In this document: piece after piece, positions 11,858 through 23,220 of the stretch
Layout of the letters: the number at the start of each line of letters is the position of its first letter
Position numbering within the stretch: the first letter of the stretch is position 1
DNA from: Isoperla grammatica
Lineage: Eukaryota; Arthropoda; Insecta; Plecoptera; Perlodidae
Assembly (NCBI GenBank): GCA_945910005.1
Contig: OX246741.1
Coordinates: 47,485,281-47,549,280, forward strand
Direction of reading: 5' to 3'
DNA: 64,000 nucleotides
Position numbers and translations under genes: made by a program
The notes under the pieces: model-generated
What the model was told of the DNA's origin: nothing
Databases searched by the model: none
The model's input: the letters and a program-made list of their open reading frames with translations, nothing else

Positions 11858-14822
11858 TTTTTTTTATTTATTATAAAACTAAACACTCTTTGCATTCGAG
11901 TCTAGATTCGCTTTGATCAATTCAATAGCAGCGTCTACATTCGAAACGCCCAAGTTTCTAGTAATGTTCTCACAGAAAAATAATCGGGTCGCAATGAACT
12001 TTCACGATATAAAATATCAACATCCACATTCATTACTCATATACGTTAACCCGAACGTAGCAACATATTGATCCAAAGATTAACGACGTTGTATATATAT
12101 TATACAGATACTCGTTAGTACTATATAACTTTCGTTATTTCACCCAGGGCCCAGCCCAAATCCCGATACTATGATAAATCATTGCGATCTCCACCGGAAC
12201 AGAGTATGGACGGATAGTGGGGCGCCCGGGGCGCTACAGAAGATGTGTGGGTTGTACCGGCCAGGCAGGTGCAGAGCCATCTCTTGCTACGAGGAGCAAC
12301 AGAGAGGCAAAAAGAGAGTGGTTTAGGCTGTTTTGTTTTTTATGCCCGTGACTATCTCGCGAGGCCATCGCGTATAGAGAATCTTAATTACCAATAAAGA
12401 TCGAAGGTGATTGGAGATAGATTGCGAGGCGGACAATTGTGAGATCGAACTCATCGCGACCTGCGGACGATATTTTTCGGTTTGGGTTAGGGTTATAGCT
12501 GAACACTTCAAAAAGGTAATTTTTTTAAATCTCGATGTGTTTTTGTGTGACATCAGTAATCTTTACCGTGGAAGAAGGTAATTTAAAAACGGAAATAGAC
12601 AAATTATAAACCATCTGTGACGTAGTTTCGGAAGAACCTAGTCTATAAAACACGTTTTATCTCAAAGACTTAAAAAATATATTAATAAAATAGTAATTTA
12701 CTCACGTTCACAGACTATTCTTGTATCCTATACTAGGTCACACGACGTCGGCCCTTACGCAGGAAGGCAGAGCTACCCCATGGACCTATTCTACCCCGGG
12801 GGTAAAGGGAAGTAGGAGGAATAGTTTAAAGGGGTGAAAGGGGGAAGAAGAGTATCTCATATCTTCACCGATGGGAGATTTCTACCACAGGCCCATAGAA
12901 GGGAACCCATGAAGGCATACTTTATTTGAAGCATCAGCATCGGCGCCAGTTCCTTCCACGACGCCAGGATTATTATTGATCGGCCATGTTCTTCTTATTT
13001 TGACGGTTGACCCCACCCGTTCAGCAAGGAGCAACTGAGCCCGACCGGTCCGCGTTACGCGAATCAAGGCCAGTATAATTTAAATTCAAAGTGGTCGGTT
13101 CGGTTTATGGACAATATGGGGTCACGCTCATCTCATTTCCACTGGCGACCTCTCGCCCGCCATACTTCGGGACGCTCTTGAAAAACTTGCTTTTTAACAT
13201 GTGTGTGTCTCGAATTAGGAATTATATACTATAATACGTGCGCTCCTGGCTCTTCACGGTACGACTATAACTGCACATTGGGCGAGAGGGCACGGGGTAC
13301 AGAATGTGCAAGGATTGCCAACCAAACCTTTCAAGATTGGCAAGCCTGATACGAATATAGTTAGTTACCTTCCCATACTGGTACCGTTCCTTCGTACCAA
13401 AACCCAAATCCTATTGTTTTAATGTTACTCTAATTGACAATAATTGTAAAAGAAGATACTTTGACATGGTAGATTATACACGAAGTTATCGGTAACAGTC
13501 AAAACTGGGTTATGATTTTTGCTATCAATACATTGAGCCGAAAAATGTTGGAATCGATTTGTACGCATTTCATCACAAAAAGATATACAAATATTTTACC
13601 AACGACTACAAAAGTTAAACTAAAACCTACATGATACAGTATGTTCATTTTTACAACATCGGTATCCACTGAAAGGTTTGCATTATTCATACAACTGGTT
13701 TTTGAGCAACAAGGAACATTCTGTGTGTTGTGTTTGTGTATACAATATATACCATCATGGGCGTGAAGACAAACTTTGAGCGTGTATGTACTTCGTTTGG
13801 CGTTCCCAACCTGTATAATATGTCATGCTGAACTACAGAAGCTTAAATCATTAAAACAGAATCCTGCTAACATTGGAATACCAACCGGTCCAACGTTCTG
13901 GTAAGAAAAAAAACACCAACGTACAAAACACGGGATTAGCAATGAAAGTAAATCGTGAAAAATAGATGTGAAGTTATAGGTGACTTATCTTTCAGATAGT
14001 TATCACTGATTATAACATGTTAAGTCCAGTGTGCATAAAACCGGCTGTGACTACAGGAAAGATTAGTCCGAGCCATATAGGTATAAAATTAAAACCACAA
14101 TCAAGTACTAACTGGCAAAAGGAGTTATATATTCATAAATACGATCCGGTACCGGAAATAAAAATGCATTATAACGTTTCGAGTCATTGGGTAGATAGCT
14201 ATTTAATTCACACGTTATAAGCTTTAAAGAATTCGTTTTTCGAAGAAGAAAAACTCATCTAGAACAATCACCGTGTATACTTATAATTTTAACAATAATT
14301 GGATCACAATAGAGTTCTTAGCGTGTTCCCCTGCGGATGTACGTGATGTTATTCGCAAGAATCACAGTTACCAACCTAAACGATCTCATCAACTCTCACA
14401 AGAACATGTATAATAGCACCAATTTGCTATATAACCGGCGTTGTCTCAATTACTTTATAAGCGGTTTGTCACTCAACATCACAATCAGATCCTACACAAG
14501 TTCCTCATATCAACAACCAATGTATCCGAACCGTTACTTTTAATCTACATTGGAAATTAGTACTAATCAAAGCAAATAAATTTAAACTTAAAATAATGTT
14601 ACATACACTAAATTTTCGGCATGAATTAAGGCACAATTCTGGTCGGTTTTAGGGATAAATTAAGATTGGTATCATTCTTCTTTCCGTCTGCAATAGGCTA
14701 CATTGGCAGCGTGTCCCTCATGCAAGTACACACAGATCGTGGCTCTCAGTTTTATAACCGTAAAACAATCTAATGCCGAACTCGACATGAAAGCGCGTTT
14801 TAAAACCAGATGCACTTGTTTT
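11858..14822. other. No gene seen
   Basis: Mixed composition. Around 12780-12830 the sequence (GGACCTATTCTACCCCGGGG) resembles part of the hAT element interior near 30475-30500, so a decayed relative may lie here. No coding sequence is supported. Confidence 0.45.
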
Positions 14823-15047
14823 TTACACACCACAGTGGTGGTAATTACGGGACCGTTTACTGCATGTTGGAGTAGTTTCACCCGATGTCGGGCCGGGTTT
14901 AACGTCCCCGGACACAGCGATAAGCAGACGAGTTTCTTCAATAAGAGAACTTAACTGCGTGTTTAATGTTATGCAAAGTACATGTAATTCTAACAGATGT
15001 GACTTTAAAAATAAAAGCTGTCTCTGGTCAGATGTATTCACAGACAA
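14823..15047 (-). pseudogene. LINE ORF1 remnant with a GDV..PGP (2A-like) motif
   Basis: The minus-strand frame contains RLLIAVSGDVKPGPTSG, with SGDVKPGPTS at 14883-14912. CR1/L2-type LINE first ORFs of sea urchins, lancelets and molluscs often carry a hydrophobic stretch followed by GDVE.NPGP, a 2A-like sequence, and then a cysteine-rich PHD-like finger. Here the motif appears shortened by two residues. About 16 residues later comes CGV, a stop, and, in the next frame, VCKKQVH, resembling the CGVC.K.V start of such a finger after a one-base frameshift. The copy is broken and is not expected to be functional. The match is by eye and rests on a short motif; chance resemblance remains possible. 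Confidence 0.4.
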
Positions 15048-16352
15048 TCGTTCATCATTTTTATATAGAACTATTCTTCTTTGATGGCCTTATCGTCCCG
15101 GCTCTGTTTCATTACATTACTGTATTGATTTTATTAATTGTTATGGTAAATTTGTTTCATTATTTTACATTTCTCTATACTAGATGCAACTAGATGCTAG
15201 ATAAAGATTTTTTATGTAACCCTCTTTTCAGTATCGTGTCAGTTTTTACCACCACGGAGTCAGATACCATGTGAAGTACGGAACTGAAAAGTGTATATAT
15301 ACACATTCATACTCTCAAGTTGAAAATAATGTTCTTGTTTTGCGGTAAGGTTATCTGTCGATGATAGTTTTACAAGAGAACCGTACATAGTGAAGTGAAG
15401 TGAAGTGATTTCATCAACTATTATTACAGCTACATGTAATTCTGCTCATTGAAAACAAGTTACAGGTTTCCATATTTGATGAATTTATTTCTTACGTCGC
15501 TTTGCCATCCTTCGCGGTAGCAGCCAGAACATAAAAGTCGCAGATATATAGAGCTACGGTACCCTCTTAGAATATAAATCTATTTTCTAGATTTCCAGGG
15601 AATCCAATAATTGATTTATCGAGGAAGAAGTTTCTACTCCACTCTATACTTGGTCGTTACAACTTGTCCCATGCGCGGTTCTAAGTGGTATTGCTATTGC
15701 TGCAGTGATTAAATATCCATATATAGATGAAATAATACCGGAGATGCCTACTTTATCTAAAGCGAATCACATTTTGATCACTGATGTACATTCCAGCGGT
15801 AAACTGTAAGGTTTACTACAATAACACTGAAAAGCGTTAAACACACAACAGTCGTATTGTTGAAACATCAGGAAATTGTTTCGAGATCTATAGGTTAAAG
15901 TATCTTAATTTTCAAGCTACAAATACGTACTTTAACTAAGAAACTTGTTTTCCTCCAGCAATTTTGTCATATTCAATTAATTTTAACTCATCTTTTCCCC
16001 CTCTGTATACTGAAGGGCATATGTCTTAATTATAGAACCGTGTGCTATTTTTTCTGTCTTATTTGTCAATTTCAAGCACATCACGAAGCTCTACATTCTG
16101 TCATTCAAAGTTCTAACCGCAATATATATGTACATATATACCCATCCTATGCCACATCAAATACCTCGCGTACCTGATTTTAAATATTATACAAACGCAT
16201 CGCAACGGTATATTTACTCAACATTCTGTGGGAAATACTCAACTGTATTACATATTTTTTTAGAGTTTTCCTTTATAAACATAAAACTTCTTAAAATGCA
16301 ATACAATCTAATATAGGCAGCCACATTAGCTGAACACACGTGGCCGGTCCGA
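15048..16352. other. No gene seen
   Basis: AT-rich; includes a short GTGAA repeat near 15390-15410. Nothing else identified. Confidence 0.5.
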
Positions 16353-16482
16353 TTCATAGTCGGCCCCTACAACTAGGGGCGCCCATTGTTACCAAGGTAA
16401 TAGTTGTTTGCATGTTATTTCCCCAGCGAAACAAATCCACAGCAACAATGGGTGCCCCTAGGTGTAGGGGCCGACTATGAAT
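16353..16482. mobile_element. Small foldback element
   Basis: Arms of about 40 bp (ATTCATAGTCGGCCCCTACA on the left, its complement ending at 16482) enclose a spacer of about 55 bp. The arms differ at a few positions. Flanks do not show a convincing target duplication (TCC is present on both sides with one base of asymmetry). It lies 58 bp before the CTGT array. Confidence 0.6.
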
Positions 16483-16540
16483 TCCAACCTCTACACAGTC
16501 GTATAAATGATATTCCAAGCCTAGTAGTCTCCTCATGGCC

Positions 16541-16541
16541 C

Positions 16542-16600
<59 letters not shown>

Positions 16601-16601
16601 G

Positions 16602-16647
<46 letters not shown>
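16541..16647. repeat. (CTGT)n microsatellite
   Basis: About 26 tetranucleotide units with one GGTC interruption. It produces long spurious frames on both strands. Confidence 0.97.
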
Positions 16648-16894
16648 ATTCATTGGATGACATCATCGCGCCAGTCAAATATTCGCGTTCTTGTAATTGG
16701 CCAAAGAATGTTAAGTGGCAAACTCTCATACGACAATTTAACGCGCGGGTGTTGTTATTAATATCGTAGTGAATTATGTCTCAACAAGTATGTTCGGCCC
16801 TCGTCACTTGTCACATCGTATCCCGACTATCATCAACCATATATACGTCACTATACGCACTCGTGTCACGCACACTTCATGGCTCCTACGCACC

Positions 16895-17156
16895 CACACG
16901 CACACGCACACGCACACGCACACGCACACGCACACGCACACGCACACGCACACGCACACGCACACGCACACGCACACGCACACGCACACGCACACGCACA
17001 CGCACACGCACACGCACACGCACACGCACACGCACACGCACACGCACACGCACACGCACACGCACACGCACACGCACACGCACACGCACACGCACACGCA
17101 CACGCACACGCACACGCACACGCACACGCACACGCACACGCACACGCACACGCACA
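16895..17156. repeat. (CACACG)n microsatellite, about 262 bp
   Basis: More than 40 uninterrupted hexanucleotide units. The array is a strict pyrimidine/purine alternation throughout, the composition that most readily adopts left-handed Z-DNA. All six frames stay open, giving artefactual TH, RT, HA, CV, AC and VR dipeptide proteins. Confidence 0.98.
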
Positions 17157-17776
17157 ACGCAAAATATCGGTTAACGAACCACATCAGCCAAGATTACGGA
17201 AATGAATTCATGCAGTTTTTATATCGCTGTTTAAATTAAAACCGCGTGAAGACAACTCGTACAGAGCACAAAAAAGCTGCAGGTTTAAATAGACAACCGG
17301 GTTCAACAAAACGTATCGACTGATTCTAATTCTGTTGGCGGGAAAGATCTAAAACTCTTGGCTTATAAAAACGACCGTATTAATCAAGTTAAATGTAATA
17401 CCGAACGGTGAAACAACGTCCATAACACTTATCTGCAAGCAACACGCTTGAAGATTGGCTACGTTCGTAGCGGAATTTGCATGGTGAATGTTATTTTAAC
17501 AGTTCAAATTCCTTGATCTATAAAAAAAATCCTATATATTCAAACTTAATTTTGAACAAAAATCCGCTGGTCCATTAAATTGGAGTATACCAAATACCGT
17601 TCTTCATTGAGTACCTCACTTCTCAACATGTTGCAAATTCACTGCGTAATAAAAAGCAGACGTCCGCCCACAACCAAAGTAAACCGGCAACTCGGAAAGT
17701 ATAATCCAAATTCCCACAAGACTTGTTTGTGCAATGACTTGAAATCAAAGTGTGAAGTAGATAGCAAGTAGTCGTG
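17157..17776. other. No gene seen
   Basis: Ordinary AT-rich sequence without recognisable features. Confidence 0.5.
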
Positions 17777-17806
17777 CCCCCCCCCCCCTCCCCCCCCCCC
17801 CCCCCC
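17777..17806. repeat. Poly-C tract with one T
   Basis: Thirty bases of C interrupted once by T. Confidence 0.95.
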
Positions 17807-18036
17807 GCGTCATAACTCAACTACTTGTCTTAGTGAATTGTAATTGTTTTGAAGCGCTAAATTGATCGAGTTTATGAATCTCAACTAGTCTCAATCTCAC
17901 ATAAATAAATGAAATAATAACATTGTTACATATTCAGTACTGCTCCAGCAACCAGACAGATTAAACGAGGATAGCGTAGCAACAACTCAACAAGTGTTCT
18001 TAATTGATGCTTCACGGCCAATTTCCGTGCTCAGAT

Positions 18037-18187
18037 CTGCGTAAAGGTGTGAGAAGACTGGAGCATCAAGCGACACCGGTGTACACCTAGGCTACACCGA
18101 GCAATTAGTGGAAGGCTGCGTAAAGGTGTGAGAAGACTGGAGCATCAAGCGACACCGGTGTACACCTAGGCTACACCAAGTAATTAG
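18037..18187. repeat. Two-copy 79-bp tandem duplication
   Basis: The unit starts CTGCGTAAAGGTGTGAGAAG and is repeated with a period of 79 bp. The copies differ at only a few positions near the 3' end (CACCGAGCAATTAG against CACCAAGTAATTAG), so the duplication is recent. Confidence 0.95.
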
Positions 18188-19133
18188 ACGCCACCGCGAA
18201 GGTGTGAACCGTGAAACTGTAACCGGAGACATTTTGAGCAACTAACATGGAAGTAAATTATATTACTCGGTGACGGCAGTTGAGTTTATATATTGTGATA
18301 ACTCCATACGCCAGAAAATCTGGGCGTGCTGATGGTGGATTATAAATATGTTAATGCGACATGATCTTATATTGGTAAACCATTAAAATATGTATAGTAT
18401 ACATAGTTACCTAAAATCATGTTTAATTATAAACTTCTTGAGCTCTACTTTCAAACTTCCACTCCCTACATTATTTGTTTATATATTATTTAGGAAGCTT
18501 GATCAAGATCGCACTTTTGATCAAGTCAAAAAGCATAGCATGTAATTTAATTTACGTTTTACCGTTTTTTTTTTTTTTTTTTCAAGACAGCTATTGAGGA
18601 GAAGAAGCATGATGCGTTTAACAACAACAACAACAACAACAACAACGAAGGTGAGATGTGAGGCTCCACATGTGGTCGTTACAACGGCCGATATCCCAAT
18701 CGAGAGATCACCGTCAAGATAGCCGAGACTTCACATCGCATCGCAGCTCGAGCCGTTGTCCGTAATAACACGTTGGGGGGCGCCCACTATTGGGTCATGA
18801 GTCCACAATCACAGTGTGATTATTACACTCGGTGGCATTCATACGTGAGGTACTTCGACCCACTCATTCCTTATCCGATGTCATCTTCGTGTGCATTTAC
18901 TGTGACGTCATGAGCAATGTATGTTTAGGAGAAGAGTTTTCCAATAGACATTTTATAAATGTTTGCGTTTGAATGCGGCACTAAAACGGACGATGCATTT
19001 TGGCGGCAAAAGTGATGTTTTACTGTCAATATTTGAATTGTTAAACCTTTGTGTATCGTCTACCTACCTACAGATCTTGGTTCGTTTATTATTATTTTCT
19101 ATCTTCGCGCATTAAAATCTCTCGAATCATGCG
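18188..19133. other. No gene seen; AAC array and one CRE
   Basis: Includes an (AAC)n stretch at about 18620-18645, a T-run near 18566-18582, and TGACGTCA at 18903-18910. No coding sequence is evident. Confidence 0.5.
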
Positions 19134-19167
19134 TGACGTCACAGCAGAATGAATGCGCCTATATAAA
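19134..19167 (+). promoter_or_regulatory. CRE plus TATA promoter-like arrangement
   Basis: TGACGTCA at 19134-19141 is followed 18 bp later by TATATAAA at 19160-19167, a normal arrangement for a CREB/ATF-responsive TATA promoter. A start site would be expected near 19190. A second CRE lies upstream at 18903-18910. The downstream 200 bp is richer in CpG than its surroundings, but no coding start with good context follows. Function is inferred from motifs only. Confidence 0.3.
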
Positions 19168-19518
19168 CTCCTTTGAAATGCTCTATTAAATAATCGATAA
19201 CATTTCGAGTTTCGAGCGAACCGAATTCGATCGATCGATTAATTATCGCTATCTCAGATACGCCATTAATCAGTAGTTAATGTGGATCTGGGCGTATTCA
19301 CGTTGCGAGAGCTTCCATACACCGCACGCAGCTCACTACAGGTAGCCGATAGTGCTTTCTTTCTTCGTGCACGTTTCTGTGCGCCGATCTGGGTCGAGTT
19401 CTGTTCAGTCTGTGCACAGACATGAGGGTGGTTTGTTCAATAACAACAAGCCCGCGTATCTGGTCTACACACAACCCACTTGAGATCAGATTTCACTGTC
19501 GAGGAATCTCTATACCAC
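19168..19518. other. No gene seen
   Basis: Potential 5' transcribed region of the CRE/TATA arrangement; no supported open frame. Confidence 0.4.
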
Positions 19519-19740
19519 TCGAGTGAGGGGGCAACTTCTTTGTGCCGAGGAACCAAAACAGATGGTACCAACTTGGGAAAATTAAAATCCTCCAACGTCG
19601 TAATACCAAGGATACTCTTCGCTTCCCACAGAGTGCACTATGCGAGGGGATATCGCATAGATAAGGATGAAGGACAGCCACTAGAATCATTGACTTGTGA
19701 GAGATTTGAACCCACGGCCCTTCAACCACCGCCAGCGATC
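19519..19740 (-). mobile_element. Possible tRNA-derived SINE
   Basis: On the minus strand GGGTTCAAATCTC (19701-19713) is a good polymerase III B-box, with an A-box-like TGGCGGTGGTTGAAGG a short way upstream. The spacing between the boxes is shorter than in intact tRNA heads, so the copy may be deleted. No tail or target duplication was identified. Confidence 0.3.
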
Positions 19741-21482
19741 TTGACTGAAATATTCTTCCAACGTGTTCTTTTATGTTGCGAAAGATATACTAAAACAGAT
19801 CTTCTAACCTGAAAATGATCACCCCACCAAAATGTGTTGTTTTTGTCTGTTTTCGTTTACGCGAACAGTTGAGAAAAACTTGAAGTGAACTTAATTACAA
19901 AATCTTGGAATCATCAAACTATTAGAAACAATAAGAAAAAAGTACCGAATGCGGAAGGTCCCAGTCAATAAAATCCGTTTTAATTATACACACATTCATT
20001 CATATAGACGGACCGTCCACTAATGATCTTATATAGACCGGACGATGCCCACAGGTTTCCAACGAAAAGTTTGCAAAACCCAACACGCACAAAAAAATAA
20101 AATAGAAAAACGTTTTTGTCACCAGATTAATGACCCTTCTCCGGGAATCAATTACGTTCACCGAGCCTCTATGGGTTCGAGATTACACGGCAATAATGAC
20201 CAGCACTCTTGAGTAAACGAATCATCTTCCCACTATACATAAACACCGAAAATCGTGCGATAGTTATAAATCGATTATATCCGCAAGTCGATCTTAGAGA
20301 CAAAAACAAAAACAAACGACCGTTATATTTAAATCGACTTTTTGTTTGTTCGACGAGTGAACATGCACATTGTGCATGGTAAATAAATAAATAAATAAAT
20401 GCGGTGAATCGTTCTCGATGGTCGCACATTGCAAATTGGTGACGTGACCGCAAGTACAATGTGTATCTCTCTCTTTCTATACAAATCTCTACTTGTTTCT
20501 ATGTAACCACTCACTTGCAGCAGTCACAGTCACACACTGTTTAGCCGTGGGTAAACAGTACACACGAAATGAAGTGTTTATACGATGTAATTTGCATCGT
20601 CAAAGAAACGATCCGGATTACAAACTTGTCAAGAGACATTTCACAGAAACCAATCTCATCATTCTATGCACTGGCTGGAACCAATCACATTCATTGGTCG
20701 GTGATAATAAACCATTGGATGCAGATAAATGCATTCAACGTTAGCGATGCATTCATCTGCTTTGAGATGTGTTTATTTACGATTCACACACAAACACGAT
20801 CGGTCGCATCCACGACTGGAGTGATTGACATAAACTAGAACGGCGGGGGTATTTATTTGCATGGATGCGCCCGAGTACATAAGAAAGCCAATACAAAACG
20901 AATGTCTTCTGAGTTACGGCCTAGACAAGAAACTACAACAGATCGAAGATGTCGTGAAAGACAATAGACATGATTTCAAATTCCTTTCGGACAGCTCGTA
21001 AAATATAAAACGACATGAGTAATACTATGCTATACTACGATTTTACGGTAATAAAAAGAAAAATACAAATCAAATTTACAAGTCACAAGTTACAAGTTAC
21101 GTATATTAGTGGTACGCAAAAGACATCAAAATACGCTAGGCTAAGGGAGTTCAATTCCTTGTACGAACTTTGTTGATTATTTAGACATAACATGGCAGTA
21201 GAGTTATATCATCGTTCGAAAAACATTCACAGTAGACACTTTTCATGACACAAGAAGGTCACTCTAGAATTCTCAGTAGAAAAACAAGACAACACTAATT
21301 TAAAAATAGTCTACGATCGCCAATCAATGACAAAACGCTGAAACGTTGAGAAAAACTCGAGTGTTATGAACTCAGATCCAACAGCGATTGATTAAACGTT
21401 AAAACTCAGAACTCAGCAATGCCATTCCATGAAGAGAATAGCTCCATTCCCATGCAGCGATATCCCATGCACCCATCTGACA
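19741..21482. other. No gene seen
   Basis: AT-rich. The segment near 20678-20700 has a small CCAAT-containing hairpin (ACCAATCACATTCATTGGTC). No coding region supported. Confidence 0.5.
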
Positions 21483-21634
21483 AAGTCGCTCCACAACAAC
21501 TGTGGGGCTGGTGACGTCACAGATGGGTGAGGCTCGGCCAATCAAATGTGAGTATTGGTGAAAGCCGCCCTCTGATTGGCTCCGACACGCCCATCTGTGA
21601 CGTTCCCAGCACCAAAGTTGCTGTGGAGCGACTT
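21483..21634 (-). mobile_element. Palindromic MITE, family A, copy 3 (inverted)
   Basis: This is a 152-bp copy in the opposite orientation to 2317-2474. Ends are AAGTCGCTCCACA and TGTGGAGCGACTT. The right flank is TA (21635-21636) and the left is CA, a one-base decay of TA. It retains TGACGTCA at 21512-21519 and the CCAAT core on the minus strand. It shares the terminal AGATGGG/CCCATCT extension with copy 2, so those two are the closest pair. Confidence 0.85.
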
Positions 21635-21636
21635 TA

Positions 21637-22167
21637 CATTATGTCGCATCGACTTGTCGACAATGTATTTCCGCGATTGGTAACAAATTACCTCGGAACA
21701 CAGCTGAAAATAATTACACCGTTAACAAACTCGTTTAGTTTTAACGGCTGGCCGGACTGTGTTTGCTTTTGTGATTTTATTACGCGTGTAAAATATTTTT
21801 ACATGGACGATAAAAACCGCTTTTACAAAGCAAAACATCATAAGGAGGCGTTACGTGCTGGAAATTTCCCCAGACAGGAGTAACAAATTGTGTGTAAGGC
21901 GTCTGTCTTCAGAATTCCATTTCTATAATGTATAACATAGAATACGAATACAATTGCAGCGTGTATATAGTTATGATGGAATTTAGTTAGAAAGTTTAGC
22001 ACGCGTAATTGTAGTTAGGGATCCAGTCGGATATAATAACAGGTCAAAGGTTAAATAAGCACAAAAGCTTGAAATGATCAAATCCAGCACAACTAGGACT
22101 CCAACTTTTATATACCCCTTGCAAGGAGGGATGTATTGCACGGACTACCAGGGCTCGAGTCCCAGTA
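21637..22167. other. No gene seen
   Basis: The open frame running out of the MITE to 21883 is not convincingly coding. A B-box-like GGGCTCGAGTCCC occurs near 22150. Confidence 0.5.
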
Positions 22168-22181
22168 GGGGGGGGGGGGGG
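22168..22181. repeat. Poly-G tract
   Basis: Fourteen consecutive G residues. Confidence 0.9.
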
Positions 22182-22223
22182 TGTTATTTCTCAAATTGTT
22201 CTGATAGGTCGTTACCAACAAAT

Positions 22224-22425
22224 GTGGCTTAGCAGTAACAGACCATCGGTTCGATTCTGGCCACCAGTCAGTAATCCTGACTGAAGGTTCTTTCCGACGC
22301 TTTCCTCAGTCACAAGGCGAATGCTGAGAGACAGTTCTAGTAACAGCCCTTGGATACTCCTTTCCAACTATCCAAACACTCTAATTTACTTATCGCTAAT
22401 TACATGAAGAGGGGCACGTCAGCAG
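22224..22425 (+). mobile_element. tRNA-derived SINE, copy 1 (A-B spacer deleted)
   Basis: The head begins GTGGCTTAGCAGTAACAG (A-box region) and has the B-box GGTTCGATTCTGG. The body matches the minus-strand copy at 39138-39409 through shared blocks such as TGACTGAAGGTT, TTTCCTCAGTC, GCGAATGCTG and CCTTTCCAACTATCCAAACA, ending ATGAAGAGGGGCAC. About 20 bp between the two boxes are missing relative to the other copy, which would impair polymerase III transcription. The 3' limit is approximate. Confidence 0.8.
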
Positions 22426-23220
22426 GTTGTTTTTGGTTACGATAAACGGATATGTCGTAGCCGGTCTACGCATGACCGTCCCCCTGTGACGTCACAGCCT
22501 CGTGCTGTCCCACGCTGGGCAGCTGATGGGATGACCCCGCGGTGACAGTCATTCATCTGTCATGGCGCATTGCCGCCTTTCACTGTCCGCACACTGCTTG
22601 ACAAACTGCCGATGTCTTCGCGAGTACCAACAAAAATCAATCAACTAGTCGAGACTGTGATGTTTGAGTGGGTGGAACCGACCAGGGACAATCTATGGAC
22701 ATTGCCGATGACACCTTCTGCAAGACATAAACAAATGTGATGTCAATGGTGAACAGATATTACATTATTTAAGAAAGGTGTTGATAAAATGTCCTCCAAT
22801 TCTATTCCTAAAATATAAATAAAACACAACTAATCGAGCAAGTACATCTACTACGTAGCCCACGTCGTATTTCGTTCGAGGCGGAAGTTGCCGCGTTTTT
22901 GCACATTACATATTTTCATTAATTTCATTAAACTTTTCTTTTCCTTCAGGTAAGGTATACCATAACGAAATGATCTAAGTCTAAGTTTTTTTTTTTTTTT
23001 TAAGTAGATGATGTACGTTTATAAAACAAGGTTGTTGGACAAACAATTAATCACTTAACATTAACCAGGTCAAATTAAAGCAATTAAATCACGGGTATTT
23101 CGATGCACGTTTGCAGGAATGTGCTTCGAGTTCCATAAAGAATAATATAAACAAATAAATGGATCAATTTTCAAAGTTTTATAATTACTTAAGTTAGGAC
23201 TTAGTTCTCAGTCAGCAACT
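22426..23220. other. No gene seen; one CRE
   Basis: Includes TGACGTCA at 22487-22494, moderately CpG-rich sequence to about 22650, and a T-run near 22986. No supported gene. Confidence 0.5.

Noticed and set aside
16354..16769. Frames of CLSV and TDRQ repeats
   Set aside because: Produced by the CTGT array and the neighbouring foldback element.
16769..17239. Long open frames of TH, RT, HA, CV, AC and VR dipeptides
   Set aside because: They are six-frame readings of the CACACG microsatellite, not genes.
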